A stretch of DNA of 18,710 nt from an uncultured Paraprevotella sp. (GCA_900770805.1 CAAGLP010000101.1:1-18710), one strand, 5' to 3'. Positions 8,263 to 15,883 are shown, counted from the first letter of the stretch. Numbers and translations are program-made. Notes: generated by a model not told the origin, from the sequence alone.

Positions 8263-8266
8263 CAAA
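8235..8266 (-). promoter_or_regulatory. Promoter of alaS
   Basis: On the minus strand TTTG (8263-8266), a 20-base spacer and TATCTTTG (8235-8242) match the consensus exactly. Transcription would start near 8230. It is the mirror image of the plus-strand promoter, with a common centre at 8248/8249. Confidence 0.78.
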
Positions 8267-8320
8267 GATTTTTACGAATAATTACCCCACTGGAAACCAA
8301 AACATTCACACGTAAGCAGT

Positions 8321-8668
8321 ATGAGTCTGAACACCAATCCCGATTTGAAGTTATACTATAGTATATCTGAAGTTGCAGCCCAATTCGGTGTTGCCGAGTC
8401 TCTATTGCGCTTTTGGGAAAAGCAGTTCCCCAACATCCATCCCAAGAAAAGTGGCAACAATGTGCGCCAGTACACTCAGGCCGATATTGATGAGATACGT
8501 GTAGTCTATAATCTGGTGAAGGTACGTGGCATGAAATTGAATGCCGCCAAGGAAATACTTTCCAAAAACAAAAAAGGTGCCGGCGACACCTCCACCATCA
8601 TCAACGAGTTGCAAAGCCTGCGTGAAGAACTGGTGGCACTGCGCAAGGAACTGAACGATTTGGTATAA
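8321..8668 (+). CDS. MerR-family transcriptional regulator
   Basis: A 115-residue DNA-binding protein. Residues 12-32 (YYSISEVAAQFGVAESLLRFW) form the MerR helix-turn-helix, 41-52 the wing (KKSGNNVRQYT), and 53-82 the following helices; 90-115 is a short amphipathic helix rich in Glu, Leu and Arg that fits the MerR dimerisation coiled coil. There is no C-terminal effector domain or Cys cluster, so it belongs to the small MerR class without an obvious ligand. The ATG at 8321 gives MSLNTNPDLKLYYSI, as in homologues from memory. It diverges from alaS across 156 bases and its promoter interlocks with that of alaS, which makes it a candidate regulator of alaS and itself; this is inference from layout. 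It converges on rel. Confidence 0.88.
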   Translation: MSLNTNPDLKLYYSISEVAAQFGVAESLLRFWEKQFPNIHPKKSGNNVRQYTQADIDEIRVVYNLVKVRGMKLNAAKEILSKNKKGAGDTSTIINELQSLREELVALRKELNDLV

Positions 8669-8671
8669 ACT

Positions 8672-8735
8672 AACGGAAAGGTGAAAACGATCCTTCGTCT
8701 TCCTATGACAAGTTTCCCGTTTTCACCTTTCCGTT
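8672..8735. terminator. Bidirectional terminator between merR-type gene and rel
   Basis: An 18-bp perfect inverted repeat: left arm 8672-8689 (AACGGAAAGGTGAAAACG), a 28-base loop, right arm 8718-8735. It begins three bases after the regulator's stop codon and ends 17 bases before the end of rel. T-runs are short, and the loop is long for an intrinsic terminator, so it may instead be a repeat-derived stem. Confidence 0.65.
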
Positions 8736-8749
8736 TTCCGTTTTCACCT
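8717..8749. repeat. Direct repeat CCGTTTTCACCT (two copies)
   Basis: CCGTTTTCACCT occurs at 8717-8728 and again at 8738-8749, so the right arm of the preceding hairpin is partly duplicated and alternative stems with the single left arm are possible. This looks like a small repeat element rather than a simple terminator. Confidence 0.6.
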
Positions 8750-8752
8750 CCT

Positions 8753-11032
8753 CTAATCCACTCTCACAACCTTTTCAATTTCCTTTATCTTCTTCAAGTC
8801 GCGGATAATGTTTCGAAGGTCTTGAAGATCATGCACCTCCATTACAATCTCTGCCGAGAATATGCCATTGTTGGTCTGCACGCTGAGACTGGAAATATTC
8901 AGATTCATCTGCTGCGACAGGATACCTGTCATCTGGTGTAGCACACCTATGCGGTCTATACCCTCCACATGCAATACTGCAGGGAAGAACAGCACCTTGT
9001 GAGTATCCCATACGGCAGCCAGGATATTGTTTCCCTCCATTGCCTTCAGACGGCCGGACACAGGACACTGACGCTTGTGGATTGTCACATAGCCGTTCTC
9101 ATCCTGAAACGCAAGAACGTCATCACCGGGAATGGGATGACAGTGTTCGCAAATCAGATATTTGGAAATCGTATCCTCATTGAGAAGGAGAGCTTTCTTC
9201 TTGTCCAGACGAAGCAAGGATCTGGCAACATTGCCAGACATAGCCTTATCACCCGTAGCAGTCGTTCCTGCCAGGATATCATTACCTTCAGAAGAATCAT
9301 TCTCGTTGTTTGTTGTCTTCAGGAAAGGTATAAAACGACGCCACTTGCGCTTTGAGGTCTTATCGTGAAGACGCTTCACATCATCTTCGGAAAGAACCAG
9401 GGTGCGCGAAGCGATCTGAACGAAAAGCTGTTCCTTAGCTGCCACCTGATGAAATTTGCACAGGCGTTCCAGAGTCTCCGTATCTGCTGTAAGCTCGTGC
9501 TTGGCAAGAAACTCCGACAGCATCTCTTCTCCCTCCTTCTGCAACTGACGCTGCTGGCGGCGCAGTATCGCCTGAATCTTGGTCCTGGCCTTGGCCGTGG
9601 TAACATGATTCAACCAGTCTGCCGTCACAAAGACGTTCCTGCCCGTAAGTATCTCTACCTGGTCTCCACTCTCAAGTCTGTGCGACAAGGGCACAAGGGT
9701 ATGATTCACCTTGGCACCAATACAATGGGTTCCAAGCGTTGTATGGACACTGAAGGCAAAGTCCAACACCGTACAACCAGCCGGCATGGTCTTGAATTCG
9801 CCTTTGGGCGTAACAACGAATATCTCCTTTGCGTATAGATTCAGCTTTATGGCATCCAGGAAATCCATAGCATTGGGCTGTGGATCGTCCAGAATTTCCT
9901 TAATCGTAGAAAGCCAACGGTCCAGTTCATTCTCGCTGTCCTGTTGGGTCTTGCCACCATCCTTGTACTTCCAGTGCGCAGCAAATCCCTGTTCGGCAAT
10001 ATCGTCCATACGACGCGAGCGTATCTGCAGTTCTATCCATCTGCCGCTCTTACTCATCAGTGTTGTCTGCAGTGCCTGATAGCCATTGGCTTTCGGATGT
10101 GAAAGCCAGTCACGCAAACGTTCGGGATGAGGACGGTAAATATTGGTGGCGATGGCATATATTCGCCAACAGTCAGTTATCTCGTTCTCCAACTGACCAT
10201 CGCCCTCAAAGACTATGCGTGCCGCCAGGATGTCGTATATCTCATCCAACGTCACCTTCTTGTTCTGCATCTTGTTCCAGATGCTATACGGCGACTTGAT
10301 ACGAGCCTTTATCTCGTACTTCAGTCCGGTCTGGTCCAGACGTTCGCGTATGGGAGTAGTAAACTCATCGAACAAATCCTGCAGATGTCCTCCCACTTCG
10401 GACAATCTTGTCTGTATAAGGGCATACTGCTCTGGCTGTTCATAGCGGAAGGAGAGATCCTCCAATTCCTCTTTTATCTTATTCAGGCCCAACCTGTTGG
10501 CCAAAGGAGCATAGATATAGAGAGTCTCGCCGGTTATCTTGTACTGCTTGGCAGGCAACTGACTGTCCAGAGTACGCATATTGTGCAGGCGGTCACTAAT
10601 CTTTATGAGGATGACACGGATGTCGTCGCTCATTGTCAGAAGCAGTTTCTTGAACGTCTCTGCCTGTGCCGAAGCCTGATTACCGAAGATACCGCCGCTA
10701 ATCTTTGTCACGCCGTCCACTATCTTCGCTATCTTAGGACCGAAAATATTCTGAATATCCTCTACCGTATAGTCGGTATCCTCCACCACATCATGCAGAA
10801 GGGCCGAGCAGATACTGGTACTACCCAAGCCTATCTCTCCACAGACTATCTGTGCAACGGAAAGAGGATGCATAATATATGGTTCGCCCGACAGACGGCG
10901 CACACCGGCATGTGCCTGGCAAGCAAACTTGAAGGCCTTCTCTATAGCATCCACCTTCTTTCGATGGGGAGATGCAAGATATGTATCAATGAGGCGCTGA
11001 TAGGCCTCCTGAATCATTTTGGCGTCATCCAT
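8753..11032 (-). CDS. rel: Bifunctional (p)ppGpp synthetase/hydrolase, long RSH family
   Basis: A 759-residue long RelA/SpoT homologue controlling the stringent response. The N-terminal HD hydrolase keeps its metal and catalytic set: RRLSGEPY at 45-52, H55, H80-D81 and E84-D85 in HDVVEDT, and DRLHNMRT. The synthetase domain has KSPYSIWNKM, the basic loop RLRD at 305-308 (equivalent to RFKD of bifunctional Rel, not the acidic loop of monofunctional RelA), PKANGYQALQTT at 313-324 and E334 in IELQIRS. TGS (about 403-463) and C-terminal ACT (686-759) domains follow, with a zinc-finger-like region between. Gln322 stands where the family normally has His (SLHTT). The ATG at 11032 lies 12 bases after mltD, so it is the last gene of the parA operon. 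Confidence 0.94.
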   Translation of the reverse strand: MDDAKMIQEAYQRLIDTYLASPHRKKVDAIEKAFKFACQAHAGVRRLSGEPYIMHPLSVAQIVCGEIGLGSTSICSALLHDVVEDTDYTVEDIQNIFGPKIAKIVDGVTKISGGIFGNQASAQAETFKKLLLTMSDDIRVILIKISDRLHNMRTLDSQLPAKQYKITGETLYIYAPLANRLGLNKIKEELEDLSFRYEQPEQYALIQTRLSEVGGHLQDLFDEFTTPIRERLDQTGLKYEIKARIKSPYSIWNKMQNKKVTLDEIYDILAARIVFEGDGQLENEITDCWRIYAIATNIYRPHPERLRDWLSHPKANGYQALQTTLMSKSGRWIELQIRSRRMDDIAEQGFAAHWKYKDGGKTQQDSENELDRWLSTIKEILDDPQPNAMDFLDAIKLNLYAKEIFVVTPKGEFKTMPAGCTVLDFAFSVHTTLGTHCIGAKVNHTLVPLSHRLESGDQVEILTGRNVFVTADWLNHVTTAKARTKIQAILRRQQRQLQKEGEEMLSEFLAKHELTADTETLERLCKFHQVAAKEQLFVQIASRTLVLSEDDVKRLHDKTSKRKWRRFIPFLKTTNNENDSSEGNDILAGTTATGDKAMSGNVARSLLRLDKKKALLLNEDTISKYLICEHCHPIPGDDVLAFQDENGYVTIHKRQCPVSGRLKAMEGNNILAAVWDTHKVLFFPAVLHVEGIDRIGVLHQMTGILSQQMNLNISSLSVQTNNGIFSAEIVMEVHDLQDLRNIIRDLKKIKEIEKVVRVD

Positions 11033-11044
11033 AATAACACACGG

Positions 11045-12304
11045 TTATTTCACACGCAGTCTCTGTCCTGCTCTGATATTCGTACCTTTCAGTCCGTTAA
11101 GCCTCTGTATTTTGGAAACGGTCGTCCTGTTTCGCTTGGCAATAAGACCAAGTGTGTCACCATTACGCACAGTTACGTACTTTGTGCCCTTGCTACTGCT
11201 GGAAGCAGCCTTTTCATTAACATCCACCACAGAACGGCGCTTGTTCAGTTCGGTCAATCTATGGGTATAAACAGTATCTCCGCTTTCTATGAACTTGTGG
11301 ATAACCTCCATTGGCATACGCAAGTTACAAGGAGCAGCATTGCCGGGTATCTTATTGGTACGATACTGCGGATTCAAGGCTTTCAGTTCCTCCATGGATA
11401 TGCCACACACCTCGCTAATCTGCTCCATGTAGACGTCGCGTGTGACAACAATGGTATCAGTACCCATCGGCAGACGTGTGGATGCAGGACAGATATTGTG
11501 TTCGCAATAATAGTTCATTACATAATTGGCCGCAATGAAAGCAGGAACATATCCTCTTGTCTCGCTGGGCAGATACGGATATATCTTCCAATAATCCTTT
11601 TCTCCTCCGGCACGCTTTATGGCCTTGGTCACATTACCCGGACCGCAATTGTACGAAGCGATAACAAGGGTCCAGTCACCAAAAATCTCATACAGCGACT
11701 TCAGCATGCGTGCTGCAGCATAACTGGACTTTATAGGATCGCGACGATCATCTATCAGGCTGGTTATCTCCAGCCCGTAGCGCTTACCTGTCGTTGGCAT
11801 AAACTGCCACAATCCACCTGCTCCGACCTTGCTCGTAGCCCCGGGATTCAAGGCGCTCTCTATGATAGGCAGATATTTCAACTCCAAAGGCAGTTGGTAT
11901 GCTTCCAGTGCATCCTCGAATATGGGTATATAGAAGTTGCTTGCACCAAGGAACATTGCCACGCTACGACGAAGACGCCCAGTGTACTGGTCAATAAACT
12001 TTCGCACCACAGAGTTGTAAGGCATCTCTATCACGTTTGGCAGATTCTGAAGCCTTTTGATATAGACCTCAGGCTCGTAGGCTATGTCTTCGCCAGTACT
12101 TTCACATGAAGCACTGTCATAGGTCAGATAAGTACGGGCACACCATTGTCTCATCATACTATCCAACTCCTCATCCAGCATTCCTTCCGGCAAGCCTATT
12201 GTCTCCTCCTTGCCGGTATTGTTGTCATATACAGTAATGACCTGCTGGGCATAAACAGAACTACCAAGCAGGAACAAAGATAAAACTATCAGATATTTTT
12301 TCAT
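11045..12304 (-). CDS. mltD: MltD-like lytic transglycosylase with LysM
   Basis: A 419-residue exported murein-cleaving enzyme. Residues 1-19 form a signal peptide ending SSVYA before QQ; there is no lipobox Cys, unlike E. coli MltD, which is a lipoprotein. The SLT domain (about 125-265) shows catalytic E149 in PIIESALNP, then GAGGLWQFMP at 161-170 and AAANYVMNYY-type sequence near 260. A degenerate LysM-like stretch (about 283-333) is followed by a Ser-rich linker (360-372) and a clear LysM at 376-419 that binds peptidoglycan. It should cleave the MurNAc-GlcNAc bond in the periplasm with 1,6-anhydro product formation. It lies in the parA-parB-DUF5683-mltD-rel operon, with gaps of 12 and 13 bases on the two sides. 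Confidence 0.9.
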   Translation of the reverse strand: MKKYLIVLSLFLLGSSVYAQQVITVYDNNTGKEETIGLPEGMLDEELDSMMRQWCARTYLTYDSASCESTGEDIAYEPEVYIKRLQNLPNVIEMPYNSVVRKFIDQYTGRLRRSVAMFLGASNFYIPIFEDALEAYQLPLELKYLPIIESALNPGATSKVGAGGLWQFMPTTGKRYGLEITSLIDDRRDPIKSSYAAARMLKSLYEIFGDWTLVIASYNCGPGNVTKAIKRAGGEKDYWKIYPYLPSETRGYVPAFIAANYVMNYYCEHNICPASTRLPMGTDTIVVTRDVYMEQISEVCGISMEELKALNPQYRTNKIPGNAAPCNLRMPMEVIHKFIESGDTVYTHRLTELNKRRSVVDVNEKAASSSSKGTKYVTVRNGDTLGLIAKRNRTTVSKIQRLNGLKGTNIRAGQRLRVK

Positions 12305-12317
12305 GGTTGACAGGTTT

Positions 12318-13130
12318 TTAATAGTTAAGTTGTATGGTGATTCCGGGAGTACCGTTTATATGGCTGGCACTATATCCGGAACCAGCAGGTATCATACCGG
12401 GGGACACCGTCATGGACAAATCCGTACCGATATCAAACGTACTCAATTCTGCATCCACGTAGGCATCAATAATACTGAGCAGATACACACCAGCAATACA
12501 GAATATACTGAGGTCGCGGAATCGTCTATAAGAGTCCTTCTTGCGTTTGAACACCGACTTGAAATGGTCTTCCCTTCCCGTTATGTCATAACCTAAAGGA
12601 AGCATTTCCAGATGGCTGTTGGTAGTGGGGTCATTGTCCATTATGTCCTGATAGGCCTGCGAATAGTCGCGCAGCATCTGGCCATTCCAACTGACGGCAT
12701 ACACGCAACCTACCACACCGCCATAAACTATGGGCAGTTTCCAGAACTTGCGGTTGTATATCTGTCCACCACCAGGAAATACCATTCCAAGCCACATGGC
12801 ACGTATTGGATCCGGTTTCCATTCGTTGAATCGGTTCAGATTCAAGGTATCACCCACTGTACGTTGCAGAGAATCCATAACGTTATTCTGTAACGAGTCT
12901 GCATACACAACAGCAGCAGAATCCCTGAAAGCGGCATTACGTTTTCCCAAAGAACGTGGCAGAGGCACTGTCGCAGAGTCCAACGGCAAAACGGCACCTA
13001 CCGTATCCAACGGCAAGACCTGCACAACAGTATCCTTTGGCTGAACCATGGCAACGGCATCCTGCCACGGCAATATCAGAACCAAAGCAAGAAACAGAAC
13101 AAAGATTCCGTATCGTTTTGTCACTCTCAC
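12318..13130 (-). CDS. DUF5683 membrane protein
   Basis: A 270-residue Bacteroidetes protein of unknown function. It starts with GTG at 13130, overlapping the parB stop as GTGA; the first ATG in frame is at residue 28 and would remove the signal sequence, so the GTG start is preferred (a second GTG is at residue 3). Residues 5-22 form a signal or membrane segment. Residues 29-58 are low-complexity with the unit VLPLD repeated. The DUF5683 core begins at WKPDPIRAMWLGMVFPGGGQIYNRKFWKLP (104-133, the PGGGQIYNRK motif being the family signature), with membrane segments near 131-148 and 206-223. Its place between parB and an mltD-like gene suggests an envelope role, but no activity can be assigned. 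Confidence 0.88.
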   Translation of the reverse strand: MRVTKRYGIFVLFLALVLILPWQDAVAMVQPKDTVVQVLPLDTVGAVLPLDSATVPLPRSLGKRNAAFRDSAAVVYADSLQNNVMDSLQRTVGDTLNLNRFNEWKPDPIRAMWLGMVFPGGGQIYNRKFWKLPIVYGGVVGCVYAVSWNGQMLRDYSQAYQDIMDNDPTTNSHLEMLPLGYDITGREDHFKSVFKRKKDSYRRFRDLSIFCIAGVYLLSIIDAYVDAELSTFDIGTDLSMTVSPGMIPAGSGYSASHINGTPGITIQLNY

Positions 13131-14020
13131 TTAAGTCTGTCCAATATTTCAATGATTCGTTCCATCTCCCTTTCGTTGGCAAAGGGGATAACAATCTTAC
13201 CCTTTCCCTTATCGGAGCATGTCAACTGCACCTTGGTCTGGAAGAAACGCGACAAGCTATCCTTCAATATATTGTATTCCTCGCTTATTTTGGTGCTGCG
13301 ACCCTTCAGGCGACCACCCTCTGTTGTCTTCACAGAACCGCCTTCCGACAATTCCTTCACCATCTCCTCCACCTTGTGCACACTCAGTCCCTGCTCTACA
13401 ATCTCGTTGTAGGCACGTATCTGGAGTTTCGGATCGTCTATGGCCAGCAGTGCACGGGCATGTCCCATTTCCAAGCGATGGTCCTTCAGACCCATCTGGA
13501 TGGTTGCCGGCAACTTCAGCAAGCGCAGGTAATTGGTTATCGTACTGCGATTTTTTCCCACCCTCTCTGACAAGCGTTCCTGAGTCAAATCATATTGCTC
13601 CAACAGATGTTGGTAGGCCAGGGCTATCTCCAGGGCATTGAGGTCTTCACGCTGGATATTCTCGATAAGAGCCATCTCCATCATGTTCTCGTCATCCACG
13701 GTACGCACATAGGCAGGGATAGCCTCAAGTCCGGCCATCTGACTGGCTCTCCAGCGTCGTTCGCCGGCTATAATGAGATAGGTTCCATCGCCCTGGTCGC
13801 GCAGGGTGATAGGTTGTACAATACCTAATTCCCTGATGCTGTCAGACAATTCCTGCAAGGCCACAGGATCGAATTCCCTGCGTGGCTGATTAGGATTGGG
13901 GAATATCTGCTCGATAGGTATTTCGTTGATACTGCCGGAACCGGCTGTATTAACTTTCTCGGTACTAATGAGCGCGTCCAAGCCGCGACCCAAAGCCGCA
14001 TATTTCTTTTTTATTGCCAT
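13127..14020 (-). CDS. parB: Chromosome partitioning protein ParB
   Basis: A 297-residue ParB, the CTP-binding DNA clamp that loads at parS sites near the origin and is moved by ParA. The start MAIKKKYAALGRGLDALI is typical of chromosomal ParB. The N-terminal domain (33-125) carries the GERR box (GERRWRA at 86-92) and ENIQRE at 120-125; the helix-turn-helix follows at about 145-170 (LTQERLSERVGKNRSTITNYL), and a C-terminal dimerisation region after about 245 is separated by a Gly/Lys-rich linker. It follows parA by 25 bases and overlaps DUF5683 by four. No complete palindromic parS is seen in the window. Confidence 0.95.
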   Translation of the reverse strand: MAIKKKYAALGRGLDALISTEKVNTAGSGSINEIPIEQIFPNPNQPRREFDPVALQELSDSIRELGIVQPITLRDQGDGTYLIIAGERRWRASQMAGLEAIPAYVRTVDDENMMEMALIENIQREDLNALEIALAYQHLLEQYDLTQERLSERVGKNRSTITNYLRLLKLPATIQMGLKDHRLEMGHARALLAIDDPKLQIRAYNEIVEQGLSVHKVEEMVKELSEGGSVKTTEGGRLKGRSTKISEEYNILKDSLSRFFQTKVQLTCSDKGKGKIVIPFANEREMERIIEILDRLK

Positions 14021-14045
14021 TTAAAGCTGATTTTAAGAACCTCCC

Positions 14046-14819
14046 TTAGTTCTGCTTCTCGTTTTTCTCTATGATTTCCTGAGCCAACGCCAAATGGTTC
14101 CTTGCACCTGCAGAATCCACATCATAATGAAGAACAGGCAGACCATGACTTGGAGCCTCGGACAATTTCACGTTTCGCTGAATCACCGTACGGAACACCA
14201 GTTCGCGGAAATGACGCTTAACCTCGTCATAGATCTGGTTGGCCAGTCGCAGACGGCTATCGTACATAGTCAGCAAGAAGCCCTCTATCTCCAGTTCGGG
14301 ATTCAGTTTGGCCTTGATAATCTTTATTGTGTTCAGCAATTTGCTGATACCCTCCAAAGCGAAGTACTCGCACTGAACAGGAATAATAACACTGGCAGCA
14401 GCCGTGAGGGCATTCACCGTTATCAATCCGAGTGAGGGGCTACAGTCTATCAGTATATAATCATAATCCCCTGCCACCGGAGAGAGCATGTTCAGCATGA
14501 TGCGTTCACGGTTCTGTCTGTTGAGCATCTCTATCTCCGCTCCCACCAGGTCAATATGGCTGGGAATGATATCCAGATTCTCCACATCAGTACTGTAAAT
14601 GGCCTCACGCACATCCACTCCATCTATCAGGCAATTATATATAGTGCAATCCACCTGAGTGCTGTCCACGCCAAGACCACTTGAAGCGTTGGCCTGAGGG
14701 TCGGCATCGATAAGCAGCACCTTTCTTTCCAATGCAGCCAAGGATGCGGCCAGGTTCATACTGGTAGTGGTTTTTCCCACACCGCCTTTCTGATTGGCTA
14801 AAGCAATTATTTTACCCAT
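14046..14819 (-). CDS. parA: Chromosome partitioning ATPase ParA
   Basis: A 257-residue Walker-type ATPase that segregates origins together with ParB. The deviant Walker A motif KGGVGKTTT has K11 and K16; LIDADPQANASSGLG at 35-49 holds the A' aspartates D37 and D39; a YDYILIDCSPSLG-like block forms Walker B. The open frame continues upstream to 14978, but those 53 residues are hydrophobic, include the promoter and do not look like ParA, so the ATG at 14819 (MGKIIALANQKGG) is chosen. It is the first gene of the five-gene leftward operon and has a good promoter 29 bases upstream. It diverges from surE. Confidence 0.96.
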   Translation of the reverse strand: MGKIIALANQKGGVGKTTTSMNLAASLAALERKVLLIDADPQANASSGLGVDSTQVDCTIYNCLIDGVDVREAIYSTDVENLDIIPSHIDLVGAEIEMLNRQNRERIMLNMLSPVAGDYDYILIDCSPSLGLITVNALTAAASVIIPVQCEYFALEGISKLLNTIKIIKAKLNPELEIEGFLLTMYDSRLRLANQIYDEVKRHFRELVFRTVIQRNVKLSEAPSHGLPVLHYDVDSAGARNHLALAQEIIEKNEKQN

Positions 14820-14836
14820 TTGCTTTCTGGTTATAT

Positions 14837-14886
14837 TGTTCCGCGCACAAAGATATAGAAAAACAAGGAAAATACAAAGCGGAACT
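14837..14886. repeat. Inverted repeat flanking the parA promoter
   Basis: GTTCCGC (14838-14844) and GCGGAAC (14879-14885) are a perfect 7-bp inverted pair 34 bases apart, enclosing both elements of the parA promoter. The left copy extended by one base, TGTTCCGC, matches 7 of 8 positions of the parS half-site TGTTCCAC. This could be an operator, or chance. Confidence 0.4.
14848..14878 (-). promoter_or_regulatory. Promoter of the parA-parB-DUF5683-mltD-rel operon
   Basis: On the minus strand TTTG (14875-14878), a 19-base spacer and TATCTTTG (14848-14855) fit the consensus exactly. Transcription would start near 14843, about 24 bases before the ATG. No other convincing promoter is visible inside the short gaps of the operon, so all five genes may depend on it. 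Confidence 0.75.
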
Positions 14887-14916
14887 TGCGTTAAAATACA
14901 AAATACACTACCTTTG
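14885..14916 (+). promoter_or_regulatory. Promoter of surE
   Basis: CTTG (14885-14888, three of four consensus bases), a 20-base spacer and TACCTTTG (14909-14916). Transcription would start near 14921, about 20 bases before the ATG at 14941. It lies back to back with the parA promoter, separated by six bases. Confidence 0.68.
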
Positions 14917-14940
14917 TCGACAAAAAAGAACACTACATAT

Positions 14941-15705
14941 ATGCAAAAAGACACACGCCCCACCATTCTCATTACCAACGACGATGGCTATCAGGCACAG
15001 GGAATACGTTTTCTTGCCAGCATAATGAAAACGCTTGGCAACTGTATCATTGTGGCCCCGGACAGCGCACGCAGTGGCGCCGCCTGCTGCATAACTCCCA
15101 CACAGCCTGTCAGCGTAAAGAAAATAGAGGACGGGATATATGCCTGTTCCGGCACACCGGTAGACTGCGTAAAGATTGCTTTGGAAAAAGTTTTGCCATG
15201 CAAACCCGACCTGGTTGTCAGCGGCATAAACCATGGCGACAACGCATCCATTTCCCTGCACTACAGCGGTACGGTAGGCGCCGTTCTGGAAGCCTGCATG
15301 AAAGGCGTTCCGGCCATAGCCTACAGTCTAAGGACACACAAGAAGGAATGCGATTTCACTCCCTATGCAGAAGTGGTCAAAGAATGGGCATGCAAAGTAC
15401 TTGAGGAGGGATTGCCCGAAGACACCTGTCTGAACATAAACTTCCCGGAGGTGGAACGCCTGTCCGGCAGCAGAATATGCCGCATGGCAAGGGGTATGTG
15501 GCATACGGAATGGCTCGACGCCGGGACCGACGCAGAAGGGAAAAACATTTACACCCTCACCGGCACATTCTGTAACCTGGAACCAGAAGCCACCGACACA
15601 GACTACTGGACCATAGACCATGGAATGGCGGCCATCACCCCCCTGTCTTTAGACATGACCGACCACAAGCTGCTGGCCAAGTTAAAAGGCACAGGCAACG
15701 AATAA
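14941..15705 (+). CDS. surE: 5'/3'-nucleotidase SurE
   Basis: A 254-residue metal-dependent nucleotidase that removes phosphate from nucleoside 5'- and 3'-monophosphates in the cytoplasm. Metal and active-site motifs are present: TNDDG with D14 and D15, S45 in ARSGA, N97 in SGINHG, and YSGTVGAVLEACMKGVPAIAYSL around 110-130. Length is normal (about 250). The open frame begins upstream at 14794, but those residues lie within the parA start and the promoters, so the ATG at 14941 (MQKDTRPTILITNDDG) is chosen. It is transcribed alone. In related Bacteroidales surE and lpxB are often adjacent and co-oriented (from memory); here they converge and DUF389 lies between. Confidence 0.95.
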   Translation: MQKDTRPTILITNDDGYQAQGIRFLASIMKTLGNCIIVAPDSARSGAACCITPTQPVSVKKIEDGIYACSGTPVDCVKIALEKVLPCKPDLVVSGINHGDNASISLHYSGTVGAVLEACMKGVPAIAYSLRTHKKECDFTPYAEVVKEWACKVLEEGLPEDTCLNINFPEVERLSGSRICRMARGMWHTEWLDAGTDAEGKNIYTLTGTFCNLEPEATDTDYWTIDHGMAAITPLSLDMTDHKLLAKLKGTGNE

Positions 15706-15792
15706 CCTAACACTCTTATTCTAAGCTATATACGATTACCTACCGCCCTCACTCCAGAGCAGAAAGAATAGCTATCGTATAGCCTTGCTCAC

Positions 15793-15883
15793 GTCCTCAC
15801 GACAACAAAGGTTTGTTCTCAATGACAACAGGCTCGCGTTCTCAATGACAACAAGGCTTCGTCCTCACGAGGACAATAACGCG
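15793..15883. repeat. Four-unit degenerate tandem repeat, 22-23 bp period
   Basis: Units start at 15793, 15815, 15838 and 15861. Units 2 and 3 share GTTCTCAATGACAAC exactly; unit 1 begins GTCCTCACGACAAC and unit 4 GTCCTCACGAGGAC. Unit 4 is itself a palindrome (GTCCTC-AC-GAGGAC). A period of 23 bases means it does not preserve a reading frame, in keeping with a non-coding role. Confidence 0.8.

Noticed and set aside
10127..12109. A 660-codon open frame antisense to rel and mltD
   Set aside because: It spans the junction of two well-supported genes and has no family features; a shadow frame.
14794..14940. N-terminal extension of SurE
   Set aside because: It overlaps the start of parA and its promoter, and lies before the predicted transcription start of surE.
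14820..14978. N-terminal extension of ParA
   Set aside because: The 53 extra residues are hydrophobic and span the parA and surE promoters; MGKIIALANQKGG is the family start.
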